Assembly (NCBI GenBank): GCA_016872355.1 | Contig: VGZY01000009.1 | Span: 1 to 61,884 of the forward strand | Reading direction: 5' to 3' | Source: SAR202 cluster bacterium | GTDB lineage: Bacteria; Chloroflexota; Dehalococcoidia; Lucifugimonadales; VGZY01 | Length of the DNA: 61,884 bases | Part shown: positions 22,833-30,477 of the stretch, in pieces | How the letters are laid out: each line of letters opens with the position of its first letter | Numbering within the stretch: the stretch's first letter is position 1 | Made by a program: the position numbers and the translations under genes | The notes under the pieces: model-generated | The model's database searches: none | Told to the model about the DNA's origin: nothing | The model's input: only the letters and a program-made list of their open reading frames with translations

Positions 22833-23942
22833 GTGGGAAACACTTTCGGACGCGCCTTCAGAATAACCACATGGGGAGAGTCGCACGGCGACGCCGTCGG
22901 CGTCGTCGTGGACGGCTGCCCCCCGCGCGTGCCTCTGAGCGTCGAGGACATCCAGCCGGACATGGACCGCCGAAGGCCCGGCCAGAGCCGCATCGTCACG
23001 CAGCGCAAGGAGGAGGACCGGATCGAGATCCTCTCCGGGGTTTTCGACGGCATGACTCTAGGCACGCCCATCATGCTCGGCGTCTGGAACACCGACCAGC
23101 GGTCGAAGGACTACGACCACATGCGCACGAAGTTCCGGCCGTCTCACGCCGACTTCACCTACCAGGCAAAGTACGGCGTTCGCAACTGGAAGGGCGGCGG
23201 CCGCTCCAGCGCCCGCGAGACCATCGGGCGCGTGGCCGCCGGCGCCATCGCAAAGAAGATCCTCAAGGCCGAGTACGGCGTTGAAATCGTCGGCTACGTG
23301 AAGCAGGTCTGGCAAATCAAGGCCGATATCGACCCGGACAAGGTTACCCTGGACCAGGTGGAGGCGAACATCGTGCGCTGCCCGGACGCCGGTGTCGCCG
23401 AGCGCATGATTGAGCGCATTGAAGAGGCGCGCAAGGATGGCGATTCTCTCGGCGGGGTAGTGGAGTGCGTCGCGCGGGGCGTGCCGGCGGGACTCGGCGA
23501 GCCTGTCTTCGACAAGCTGGAGGCAGACCTGGCCAAGGGGATGCTCTCGCTCCCGGCGTGCAAGGGCTTCGAGTCGGGGTCCGGCTTCGGAGGAACGCTC
23601 CTGACCGGCTCAGAGCATAACGACCCGTTCTATAACGATTCCGGCCGCATTCGCACGCGCACAAACAACTCCGGCGGCATTCAAGGCGGCATCACCAACG
23701 GCGAGAATATAATCATCCGCGCCGCCTTCAAGCCGACGGCAACGATCATGCGCACGCAGGAGACCGTGGACGAGACCGGCGCGCCGGCGGAGATCGCTGG
23801 GCGCGGCCGCCACGACCCATGCGTACTGCCGCGCGCGGTGGTGATGGTGGAGGCGATGATGGCGCTGGTGCTGGTGGACCACGCCCTCAGGCAGCGAGGC
23901 CAGGTGGGAGGCTGGGACCCGGGGAGGCGATTGCCGGGGTAG
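22833..23942 (+). CDS. aroC: Chorismate synthase
   Basis: A 369-residue chorismate synthase. It starts [18 protein letters not shown], with the active-site His in GESHG, followed by [29 protein letters not shown], and [21 protein letters not shown], and C-terminally [16 protein letters not shown] and [11 protein letters not shown]. It makes chorismate from EPSP with reduced FMN in the shikimate pathway. I chose GTG 22833 (GAGG 7 nt upstream), because the family starts here; an ATG-like upstream start at 22779 adds 18 unsupported residues. It is divergent from the MFS gene. Confidence 0.93.
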   Translation: MGNTFGRAFRITTWGESHGDAVGVVVDGCPPRVPLSVEDIQPDMDRRRPGQSRIVTQRKEEDRIEILSGVFDGMTLGTPIMLGVWNTDQRSKDYDHMRTKFRPSHADFTYQAKYGVRNWKGGGRSSARETIGRVAAGAIAKKILKAEYGVEIVGYVKQVWQIKADIDPDKVTLDQVEANIVRCPDAGVAERMIERIEEARKDGDSLGGVVECVARGVPAGLGEPVFDKLEADLAKGMLSLPACKGFESGSGFGGTLLTGSEHNDPFYNDSGRIRTRTNNSGGIQGGITNGENIIIRAAFKPTATIMRTQETVDETGAPAEIAGRGRHDPCVLPRAVVMVEAMMALVLVDHALRQRGQVGGWDPGRRLPG

Positions 23943-23979
23943 CGGCGAGGAATTCTGACTGAATGCCCGAGGCGGTCCA

Positions 23980-24177
23980 CTAGCCCTGCACGGCGTAATC
24001 GAGCGCGCGCGGGTTCTCCATTCGCTTCGACGCATCTAATATCTCAATGCCAACAACATTTCCGTCCTTGTCATAGTCGATTATGACGCCAGGCCGGTCC
24101 TCGTCGCTCTCATCAACGGGCGCGTTGCTAAGCAAGATTCTAAGCACGTCCACTTGCTGGTCGTAGGTGACTTTCAA
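23980..24177 (-). CDS. DUF2283-family small protein (antitoxin-like)
   Basis: A 65-residue protein matching the DUF2283 pattern: MKVTYDQQVDVLRILLS, then PGVIIDYDKDGNVVGIEILDAS. Its start overlaps the stop of the DUF4258 gene by 4 nt (ATGA), so they are translated together. DUF4258-DUF2283 pairs occur next to each other in many bacteria in the manner of toxin-antitoxin modules; that role is an inference here. Confidence 0.8.
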   Translation of the reverse strand: MKVTYDQQVDVLRILLSNAPVDESDEDRPGVIIDYDKDGNVVGIEILDASKRMENPRALDYAVQG

Positions 24178-24434
24178 TGGTCCCTCCGGTACTTGCCTAC
24201 CTGGCTAGTCTTGTACGCGGTAATGACCATGGGCGGGCTAACGTCACTGGCTACCACCACTCTGATCAAGTACATTTTACCGCCAAGCGGTGCGAACTTC
24301 GACTGGTAGACTTTTCTGCCGTCGTATGAGGCAACTATTTGTCCCGGTTCCCTTAGCACCTCATCCAGGATATTCCTGGATATGCCCCTTCGAGCCATTT
24401 CTTCCTTGGCATGCTCCGAAACCACAATGTCCAT
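24174..24434 (-). CDS. DUF4258-family small protein (toxin-like)
   Basis: An 86-residue protein with MDIVVSEHAKEEMARRGIS near the start and REPGQIVASYDGRKVYQSKF and MYLIRVVV further on, the DUF4258 pattern, which is distantly RelE-like. I placed the start at ATG 24434, since a longer in-frame reading runs into the neighbouring SDR gene. It precedes and overlaps DUF2283 by 4 nt. It may be the toxin of the pair. Confidence 0.78.
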   Translation of the reverse strand: MDIVVSEHAKEEMARRGISRNILDEVLREPGQIVASYDGRKVYQSKFAPLGGKMYLIRVVVASDVSPPMVITAYKTSQVGKYRRDH

Positions 24435-24439
24435 ACACT

Positions 24440-25234
24440 CTATACCACCGGCGACTCGCCGCCGTCGATATTGATCGCGGTGCCTGTCAGGTAGCTTGCG
24501 CGCTCGGATGCGAGGAAGGCTATGACGTCGCCGGCCTCGCCCGCTTCTCCAACCCGTCCCAGCGGGACGCCGTCTACCCGGGCCATGCTGCGATAGAAGT
24601 CTTCCAACCCCAGCGAGGGCTCGTCGCGCCTCCGCTCCTGCCACGCCCGCTCGTGCTGGCCGCTCTTTACCAGGCCTATGCACACCGTGTTGACCAGTAT
24701 GTTGTCCTTCGCAAGCTCGCGGGACATAGCCTTTGTCAGCGCTATGCCGGCTGCCCGGCTGACCGACGTCGGAACTGACCCCGCGCCCGGCGTTCGGCCG
24801 CCGATGCTGGTGACGTTGACTATCCGGCCCCACCTGTCGCGACGCATCAACGGTATGGCCCTTCGTGAACAGCGGATGGCCGCAAAGAGCTTCAGGTCGA
24901 GGTCGGCCTGCCACTCTGCGTCCGATTTCGACTCGAGCGGGCCTGCGTTGGACACACCGGCGTTATTGACGAGAATATCGACCCGCTTGAACTGGTCGAT
25001 TACTCTGTCGAAAAGGCGGTCGATGTCTTCAGTCCTGGTCACGTCCGCCTGAACGGCGAGGACCTGTCCTCCGGCGGCGCGAATCTCAGAGGCTGCCCGC
25101 GCAAGGGCATCTTCCCTGCGGCCGCATATCACAACCGTTGCACCTTCGGCGGCCAGGCTGAGGCCGGCGGCCTTGCCGATTCCCTCGCTACCGCCGGTGA
25201 CAACGGCTACTCTTCCTTTCAGGCCCAGTTCCAT
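24440..25234 (-). CDS. Short-chain dehydrogenase, atypical active site
   Basis: A 264-residue SDR with the cofactor-binding VVTGGSEGIGKAAGLSLAAEG, the NNAG motif in ILVNNAGVSNAG, and IVNVTSIGG with the active-site Ser region. Where the catalytic Tyr-x-x-x-Lys is expected the sequence reads PTSVSRAAG, so Thr replaces Tyr and Arg replaces Lys. The C-terminus SERASYLTGTAINIDGGESPVV is typical. It starts on ATG 25234, sharing one nucleotide with the stop of glcF, so it is the last gene of the glcD-glcE-glcF operon. Activity may differ from ordinary SDRs, or it may be a special subgroup. Confidence 0.82.
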   Translation of the reverse strand: MELGLKGRVAVVTGGSEGIGKAAGLSLAAEGATVVICGRREDALARAASEIRAAGGQVLAVQADVTRTEDIDRLFDRVIDQFKRVDILVNNAGVSNAGPLESKSDAEWQADLDLKLFAAIRCSRRAIPLMRRDRWGRIVNVTSIGGRTPGAGSVPTSVSRAAGIALTKAMSRELAKDNILVNTVCIGLVKSGQHERAWQERRRDEPSLGLEDFYRSMARVDGVPLGRVGEAGEAGDVIAFLASERASYLTGTAINIDGGESPVV

Positions 25235-26559
25235 TACTTGCCCTCCGCGGCATACGCCTCGTCCAGGAGATCGGTCACGTAGCAAACGCGCACGCCCAGG
25301 CCACTCCGGTCCGCCCCGAGCTTTAGCTGCATCACGCAGCCCGGGTTGGCGGTGGCCACAACGTCGGCCCCGGTCTTGCTGACCGCCTCCATCCTGGAGT
25401 CCAGCACGCGCATAGACATCTCGTGCTCAGTCACGGTGTACGTCCCTCCGGCGCCGCAGCACACGCTGCTGCCGAGCTCAACCAGCTCCAGGCCGGGTAT
25501 CGCCCTGAGCAGCGCCCTCGGCGCCGCGGTGACCCTCTGCGGGTTCGCGAGGTGACACGAGTCCTGGTACGTCACCTTTCGCTCAATGCGACCGGTCGGA
25601 GGGATGAGCGGGAGGGCGGCGAGAAACTCGTGGATGTCTTTCACAAGATCATAGAAGGCCCGGGCCTTCTCCGCGTAACCGGAGTCATCGGCAAGCAGGT
25701 GGCCGTACTCCTTCATCCTGGAGCCGCAGCCCGCGGACGCGACCACGACCGCGTCCACACCGGCAGAGAGAAAGGCGTCGATGTTCCTTCGGGCCATGTC
25801 GCGGGCCTGCTCCAGGTCCCCTGTGTGCGAGTGAATAGCCCCGCAACAGCCCTGGCCGCGGGTGACCTGGACCTCACAGCCGTTCCGCGTCAGCACCCGG
25901 ATAGCGGCATTCATCTGCGGGCCGTGCACCAGCGGCATAACGCAGCCGGCCAAAACTGCGATGCGCGCCCGAAGCGGGCCTATGGCTGGAATAACCTGTC
26001 CCTTCGCCTCCAGCCGCTCGGCCGGGACCTCCGGCGCCGTGCCCTCAAGCGCCGCCAGGCCGGGCGCGATGGCAGAGAGGACCTTCGTCCTGCGTACGAG
26101 TGATTGGGCGCCGGTGCGCTGGTACATGCGCAGCCCGACGACGGCGAGCCCAAGCCGGGACTGTTTCGGCACAACCTGCTTCAGAACAATGTAGGTTGCG
26201 GCTTTCTCGAGGAGGCCCCGCTTGCGGTGCTTTTCTACCTGGGCCATCGTGGCCTCGATCAGGGTGCCGTATGGGACGCCGGAAGGACACGCGACCTCGC
26301 AGGCGCGGCACTGGATGCAAAGGTCCCAGTGCCTGACCGTTTCCGCCGTAATGCCTATACGCCGCTCGTTGACGGCCTTCATGAGGGCGATCCGGCCTCT
26401 CGGCGACTCAGTCTCAAGGCCGGTCTCGAGATAAGTGGGGCACGCCTGAAGGCAGAACCCGCAGTGCACGCACTTGTATAGCTCGGACTCCTTCGGGGCG
26501 TCCGGGCCGGAAAAGAATGGCCCGTTCGACCGGTCGGCGGCGGTTGGCTCAGAAGGCAT
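25234..26559 (-). CDS. glcF: Glycolate oxidase iron-sulfur subunit (GlcF-like)
   Basis: A 441-residue iron-sulfur protein with two 4Fe-4S motifs, CVHCGFCLQACP and CIQCRACEVACP, near the N-terminus, then two CCG-type domains: GQGCCGAIHSHTG and a C-terminal SSVCCGAGGTYTVTEHE. It passes electrons from the flavoprotein subunits GlcD/GlcE to the membrane quinone pool. The start is ATG 26559, right after GGAGGA, overlapping the glcE stop (TGATG). The order D-E-F with overlapping genes makes assembly as one complex likely. Confidence 0.88.
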   Translation of the reverse strand: MPSEPTAADRSNGPFFSGPDAPKESELYKCVHCGFCLQACPTYLETGLETESPRGRIALMKAVNERRIGITAETVRHWDLCIQCRACEVACPSGVPYGTLIEATMAQVEKHRKRGLLEKAATYIVLKQVVPKQSRLGLAVVGLRMYQRTGAQSLVRRTKVLSAIAPGLAALEGTAPEVPAERLEAKGQVIPAIGPLRARIAVLAGCVMPLVHGPQMNAAIRVLTRNGCEVQVTRGQGCCGAIHSHTGDLEQARDMARRNIDAFLSAGVDAVVVASAGCGSRMKEYGHLLADDSGYAEKARAFYDLVKDIHEFLAALPLIPPTGRIERKVTYQDSCHLANPQRVTAAPRALLRAIPGLELVELGSSVCCGAGGTYTVTEHEMSMRVLDSRMEAVSKTGADVVATANPGCVMQLKLGADRSGLGVRVCYVTDLLDEAYAAEGK

Positions 26560-27845
26560 CAAATTCCTCCGGCGAACCGGCCGAGGTTCAGCGAGCCGTT
26601 CGGATCGAACTGAGATTTCAGCCTTCGCATCGTCTCTATGGAGCTACCTACCTCTCCCCAAACGTCGAAAGACGCTTTCATCGAGGACGAGCACCGCTCA
26701 ATCACCGCCGAGCCGCCCATGGCTGCTGCGGCGGCCCTGACCTGACTGGCTTTCCCGAAAGCCTGTACGTCGTCCATCGGGCCGCGCCAGAGTATTTGCA
26801 CAGTGCCGTGCGCCGGGTGCGCCACCATCTCCGGCGCCACCGTTCCATCTGCGACGCTATGGATAAGCGCCGCGACATTGGAGGGGGTGACGCTGGCCCG
26901 CATCGCCAACGCAGGGGTGTCGCCGTCCCATCCGAAGTCAGACAGGCCCCGCCACAGTCCCGCCGCCGACTCACCTTCCATGGTCTCCAGCCCGGTGGCG
27001 CCTGCCGCCATCGCGTGGCGCGCGCACTCGTCCACCTGCCTCGCCAGCGCCGCGGGCCTCCCCCCCATCCGGACCGCCAGCCTTGTGCACGAGGGGCCGA
27101 AGCAAGTGATTGCCAGCGGCATCACCGCGCTCCTGAATACGGCGAGCCCCGCGCTGACGGCGTCATCGGCAGACGGGAAATCGACAATGAGCGTCGCCTC
27201 ACGCACCGGCAAGGGCGTCAGCTTGAACGACACTTCTGCGATCACCCCGATGGTGCCGAGGCCGCCTATGTGCAGGCGGGACATGTCATACCCGCTGACG
27301 TTCTTGACCACCTGCCCGCCGCTCTTCGTGACCGTCCCATCCGCCTGCACGACCTTCATGCCGATAACGAGGTCGCGAGGGTGCAGGTACTGCCACTTGA
27401 GCGGGCCGGCCGTCCCAACGGCAAGTGTGCCGCCGACAGTAGCCAGCGTGGGCAGCGGCGGGTCGATAGCCACCATCTGGCCCTGGGCGGACAGCCTCTG
27501 CTGGAGCGCGGCGAAGGTGACACCCGCCTCAACAGTGGCTGTCAGGTCCGCGTGGTTGTGCGCGATCACCCTGTTCAGCCCGGTCATGTCCACCGCAACG
27601 TCGTACGCCCTGGGAGCATTTCCTATTGATAGCCGCGTCCGCCCGCCCGTGGGAGAAACGGCCAGCCCGTGTCGCTGCGCGGAGCCGAGCACCGCCGCAA
27701 GCTGATCGACGGTTGAAGGCCGTGTCACAACCGCCGGAGCCATTCGGTCAATCTCGTAAGGGGCGACTTCGTGACCGGCAGTAATCCCCCTCGCTTCCAG
27801 GTCGCTCTCGAATGTGGTAATTTCCCTTGTGGTCCGAACGCTCAC
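26559..27845 (-). CDS. glcE: Glycolate oxidase FAD-binding subunit (GlcE-like)
   Basis: A 428-residue FAD-linked oxidase of the GlcE type, a shorter relative of GlcD. The PCMH flavin-binding region is recognisable in PSTVDQLAAVLGSAQRHGL, VSPTGGRTRLSIG, DPPLPTLATVGGTLAVGTAG, and SGGQVVKNVSGYDMSRLHIG, with GTIGVIAEVSFKL. It starts on GTG 27845, overlapping the GlcD stop (GTGA). It oxidises glycolate or another 2-hydroxy acid with GlcD and GlcF. Confidence 0.87.
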   Translation of the reverse strand: MSVRTTREITTFESDLEARGITAGHEVAPYEIDRMAPAVVTRPSTVDQLAAVLGSAQRHGLAVSPTGGRTRLSIGNAPRAYDVAVDMTGLNRVIAHNHADLTATVEAGVTFAALQQRLSAQGQMVAIDPPLPTLATVGGTLAVGTAGPLKWQYLHPRDLVIGMKVVQADGTVTKSGGQVVKNVSGYDMSRLHIGGLGTIGVIAEVSFKLTPLPVREATLIVDFPSADDAVSAGLAVFRSAVMPLAITCFGPSCTRLAVRMGGRPAALARQVDECARHAMAAGATGLETMEGESAAGLWRGLSDFGWDGDTPALAMRASVTPSNVAALIHSVADGTVAPEMVAHPAHGTVQILWRGPMDDVQAFGKASQVRAAAAAMGGSAVIERCSSSMKASFDVWGEVGSSIETMRRLKSQFDPNGSLNLGRFAGGI

Positions 27846-29287
27846 TTGTACGCACCCGGCCCGGCCCGGCCCACTCCCGCCGCCTGCTCCAGGCGCGCGT
27901 GGCCGCCTCCCTTCGGAAAGACCTTGCCCGGGTTGAGCATGTCGTCGGTCACGAACGCGGGCTTGAGCATTGCCATTGCGGCCATATCTGCCTGTGAAAA
28001 CATGAGCGGCATGTACTCCTGCTTCTCAAGGCCAATTCCGTGCTCACCGGACAGCACGCCGCCGTACTCTACGCAAATCTTGAGAATTTCCCCACCGGCG
28101 TAGAGGGCGCGGCGAAGCTCGTCAGGGTCCCTCTCATCGAAAAGCACCGAGGGGTGAAGATTCCCGTCGCCGGCGTGCAGCAGGTTAACTATCGGCAGGC
28201 GCACCTCGGCCGATACCTCGGCTATCCGTGTGAGGACCTCGACCAGCCGGGTGCGGGGAATTGTGCCGTCTACAAGGTAGTAGTTGGGCGCCAGTCTGCC
28301 GAGCGCTCCCAGAACGCCTTTGCGACCGGCCCACAGGCGGTCCCTCTGCGCCTGGTCGGTCGCAGCCCTTATCTCCATCGGGCCATACCTGCGGCAAATG
28401 CGCTCGATCTCTTCCGCCTCCTCTTCGACTGCTTCGCTAAGCCCGTCCACCTCCACCAGCAGCACAGCGCCCGCATCGGCAGGGTATCCGGCGTTCACGG
28501 CCGGCTCCACCGCCTTGATGCAAAGGTGGTCCATCATCTCGATCGCGGCCGGCACAATTCCCGCGCCGATGATGCCGGAAACCGCCTGGCTCGCTTGCTC
28601 GATCTCCCTGAACACCGCCAGGAGTGTCTTGACCGCCTCCGGCTTCCTGAGCAGGCGCACGGCAACCTTTGTAACTACGGCCAGCGTCCCTTCCGAACCC
28701 ACTACGACACCGCGAAGGTCGTACCCGGGCTTCTCGCGAGTCTTGCCACCCAACCACAGCACAGACCCATCCGCGAGCACCACCTCCGTGCCGAGGATGT
28801 GGTTGGTTGTCACGCCGTACGCGAGGCAGTGAGGGCCGCCGGAGTTTTCTGCGACGTTGCCGCCGATGGTGCACGCCTTCTGACTGGATGGGTCCGGAGC
28901 GTAATAAAGGCCGTACTTTCCGGCTGCGTATGAAAGGTCCATGTTGACGACGCCCGGCTCAACAACTGCAACCATGTTCTCCGGGTCGATCTCAATGATC
29001 GCCTTCATCCGGGTCATGGCGAGCACAATCCCGCCGCGTTCCGCGACTGCGCCGCCACTGAGGCCGGTGCCAGCGCCGCGCGCGACGACAGGGACGCCGT
29101 GCTTTCGGGCGGTCTTCATCACAGCCGAGACCTGGTCGGTGTTCCCGGGAAGCACAACCGCGCGCGGCAGCGCACGGTCCACCGACCCGTCGTACTCGAA
29201 GACGATGACGTCTTCAGGGCGGTACAGGGCATACCGCTCTCCGACTACCGACGTCAGCTCGGTTACCAGCGCGTCCGGCTTGGCCAT
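27842..29287 (-). CDS. glcD: Glycolate oxidase subunit GlcD
   Basis: A 481-residue FAD-linked oxidase. The PCMH-type FAD domain shows VARGAGTGLSGGAVAERGGIV and DPSSQKACTIGGNVAENSGG, followed by GVTTNHILGTEVVLADG, and the C-terminal LLHAGDGNLHP (metal or substrate binding) and EHGIGLEKQEYM. Glycolate or D-lactate is the usual substrate. I chose ATG 29287 with GGGGG upstream over the longer frame from 29332. First gene of the glcDEF-SDR operon; divergent from the epimerase gene. Confidence 0.9.
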   Translation of the reverse strand: MAKPDALVTELTSVVGERYALYRPEDVIVFEYDGSVDRALPRAVVLPGNTDQVSAVMKTARKHGVPVVARGAGTGLSGGAVAERGGIVLAMTRMKAIIEIDPENMVAVVEPGVVNMDLSYAAGKYGLYYAPDPSSQKACTIGGNVAENSGGPHCLAYGVTTNHILGTEVVLADGSVLWLGGKTREKPGYDLRGVVVGSEGTLAVVTKVAVRLLRKPEAVKTLLAVFREIEQASQAVSGIIGAGIVPAAIEMMDHLCIKAVEPAVNAGYPADAGAVLLVEVDGLSEAVEEEAEEIERICRRYGPMEIRAATDQAQRDRLWAGRKGVLGALGRLAPNYYLVDGTIPRTRLVEVLTRIAEVSAEVRLPIVNLLHAGDGNLHPSVLFDERDPDELRRALYAGGEILKICVEYGGVLSGEHGIGLEKQEYMPLMFSQADMAAMAMLKPAFVTDDMLNPGKVFPKGGGHARLEQAAGVGRAGPGAYK

Positions 29288-29417
29288 ATCGGCCCCCTTA
29301 CAAAGTAGCACCATAATATGAGATTGGCGCATAGCAGTACAGGGTTAGGCCGGCAGGGAGTTGTTTCTTTCCATAACCGGATATAAGCTTGTAGGAAACA
29401 ACACTGGAGAAAAGATA

Positions 29418-30335
29418 GTGCGCGTTCTCATTACCGGCGGCGCCGGCTTTGTAGGCTCTCATATTGTCGACAGGCTGCTTGCCAGGAAGGACCAGGTGCT
29501 GGTCCTGGACAACCTCTCGAGCGGCAAGAAGTCCAACGTACCCTCGGGCGCTGACCTCGTTCAAATGGATATCACGGACCCGAAAGTGTACGACGCAATC
29601 GCGGCATTCAAGCCGGACCTGGTAACGCACTGCGCCGCCCAGGCTTCGGTGGTCGTGTCAATGGAGGACCCCATCCACGATGCGACGACGAACATTCTGG
29701 GCAGCATCAACATGCTGAACGCCTCCGTGAAGGCGGGCGTGCCGCAGTTCCTCTACATCAACACAGGCGGCGCGCTGTACGGCGACCCGGAGCGCAACCC
29801 GTGCCGCGAAGAAGACGCCATCCGCCCCATAAGCCCTTACGGACTGAGCAAGTGGACATTTGAGCAATACCTGCGCGTTCTTGCGCCGGAAACGATCACG
29901 GTGAAGGTCCTGCGGCTGGCGAACGTCTTCGGCCCGCGGCAGGACCCGAAGGGCGAGGCAGGCGTCATCGGCATATTTGGCCTCAGGATGCTCAAGGGCC
30001 AGCCCGTCACTATCTACGGCGACGGCGAGCAGACGCGCGACTTCATCTTCGTAACCGACGTCGCCCGGGCGCACGAGAAGGCCCAGCTTCACAATGGGCC
30101 GGTTACCGTCAACGTCAGCACAAACAAGGCCACATCCGTGAATGAGGTAACGAAGCTCCTGACGGCGGAGGCGGGCTACAAGCTAAAGCCCGGTTATGCC
30201 CCTGCGCGCCGCGGGGAGGTCAAGCGCATCGTGCTCGACAACACCCGTGCGAGGAAGCAGCTCGGCTGGGCGCCCGAAGTCTCGCTGAAGGACGGCCTGC
30301 GCCAGACTGTCGCCTGGCTCAAGTCCCAGGCATAA
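29418..30335 (+). CDS. NAD-dependent sugar-nucleotide epimerase (GalE family)
   Basis: A 305-residue extended SDR. The Rossmann motif is LITGGAGFVGSHIVDRLL, with VLDNLSSGKKSNV after it. The active site is INTGGALYG (Thr in the usual Ser place) and SPYGLSKWTFEQYL (Tyr-x-x-x-Lys). RLANVFGPRQDPKGEAG, GDGEQTRDFIFVTDVARA and NVSTNKATSVNEV match UDP-glucose 4-epimerases. It supplies a sugar nucleotide, probably UDP-galactose, to the exopolysaccharide pathway. The GTG start at 29418 has GGAG upstream; the longer frame from 29361 lacks one. Confidence 0.85.
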   Translation: MRVLITGGAGFVGSHIVDRLLARKDQVLVLDNLSSGKKSNVPSGADLVQMDITDPKVYDAIAAFKPDLVTHCAAQASVVVSMEDPIHDATTNILGSINMLNASVKAGVPQFLYINTGGALYGDPERNPCREEDAIRPISPYGLSKWTFEQYLRVLAPETITVKVLRLANVFGPRQDPKGEAGVIGIFGLRMLKGQPVTIYGDGEQTRDFIFVTDVARAHEKAQLHNGPVTVNVSTNKATSVNEVTKLLTAEAGYKLKPGYAPARRGEVKRIVLDNTRARKQLGWAPEVSLKDGLRQTVAWLKSQA

Positions 30336-30374
30336 TCGCTTCCGGCAGCGAGGCCGGACCGTGACCGAACTCCC

Positions 30375-30400
30375 GGGCGGCAGGTGTTCACCTGCCGCCC
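30375..30400 (+). terminator. Intrinsic terminator after epimerase gene
   Basis: A perfect 12-bp stem (GGGCGGCAGGTG with CACCTGCCGCCC) and a 2-nt loop, followed by GTCCCATCTC, 40 nt after the epimerase stop. The T-tract is poor. The next gene (30478) would need its own promoter or read-through. Confidence 0.6.
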
Positions 30401-30477
30401 GTCCCATCTCCCTCTCTGCAATTGACCGCAGCCAAGGCCGTCAACTAGAATCGACTCACTTCAACCGAGTTGAGAAA

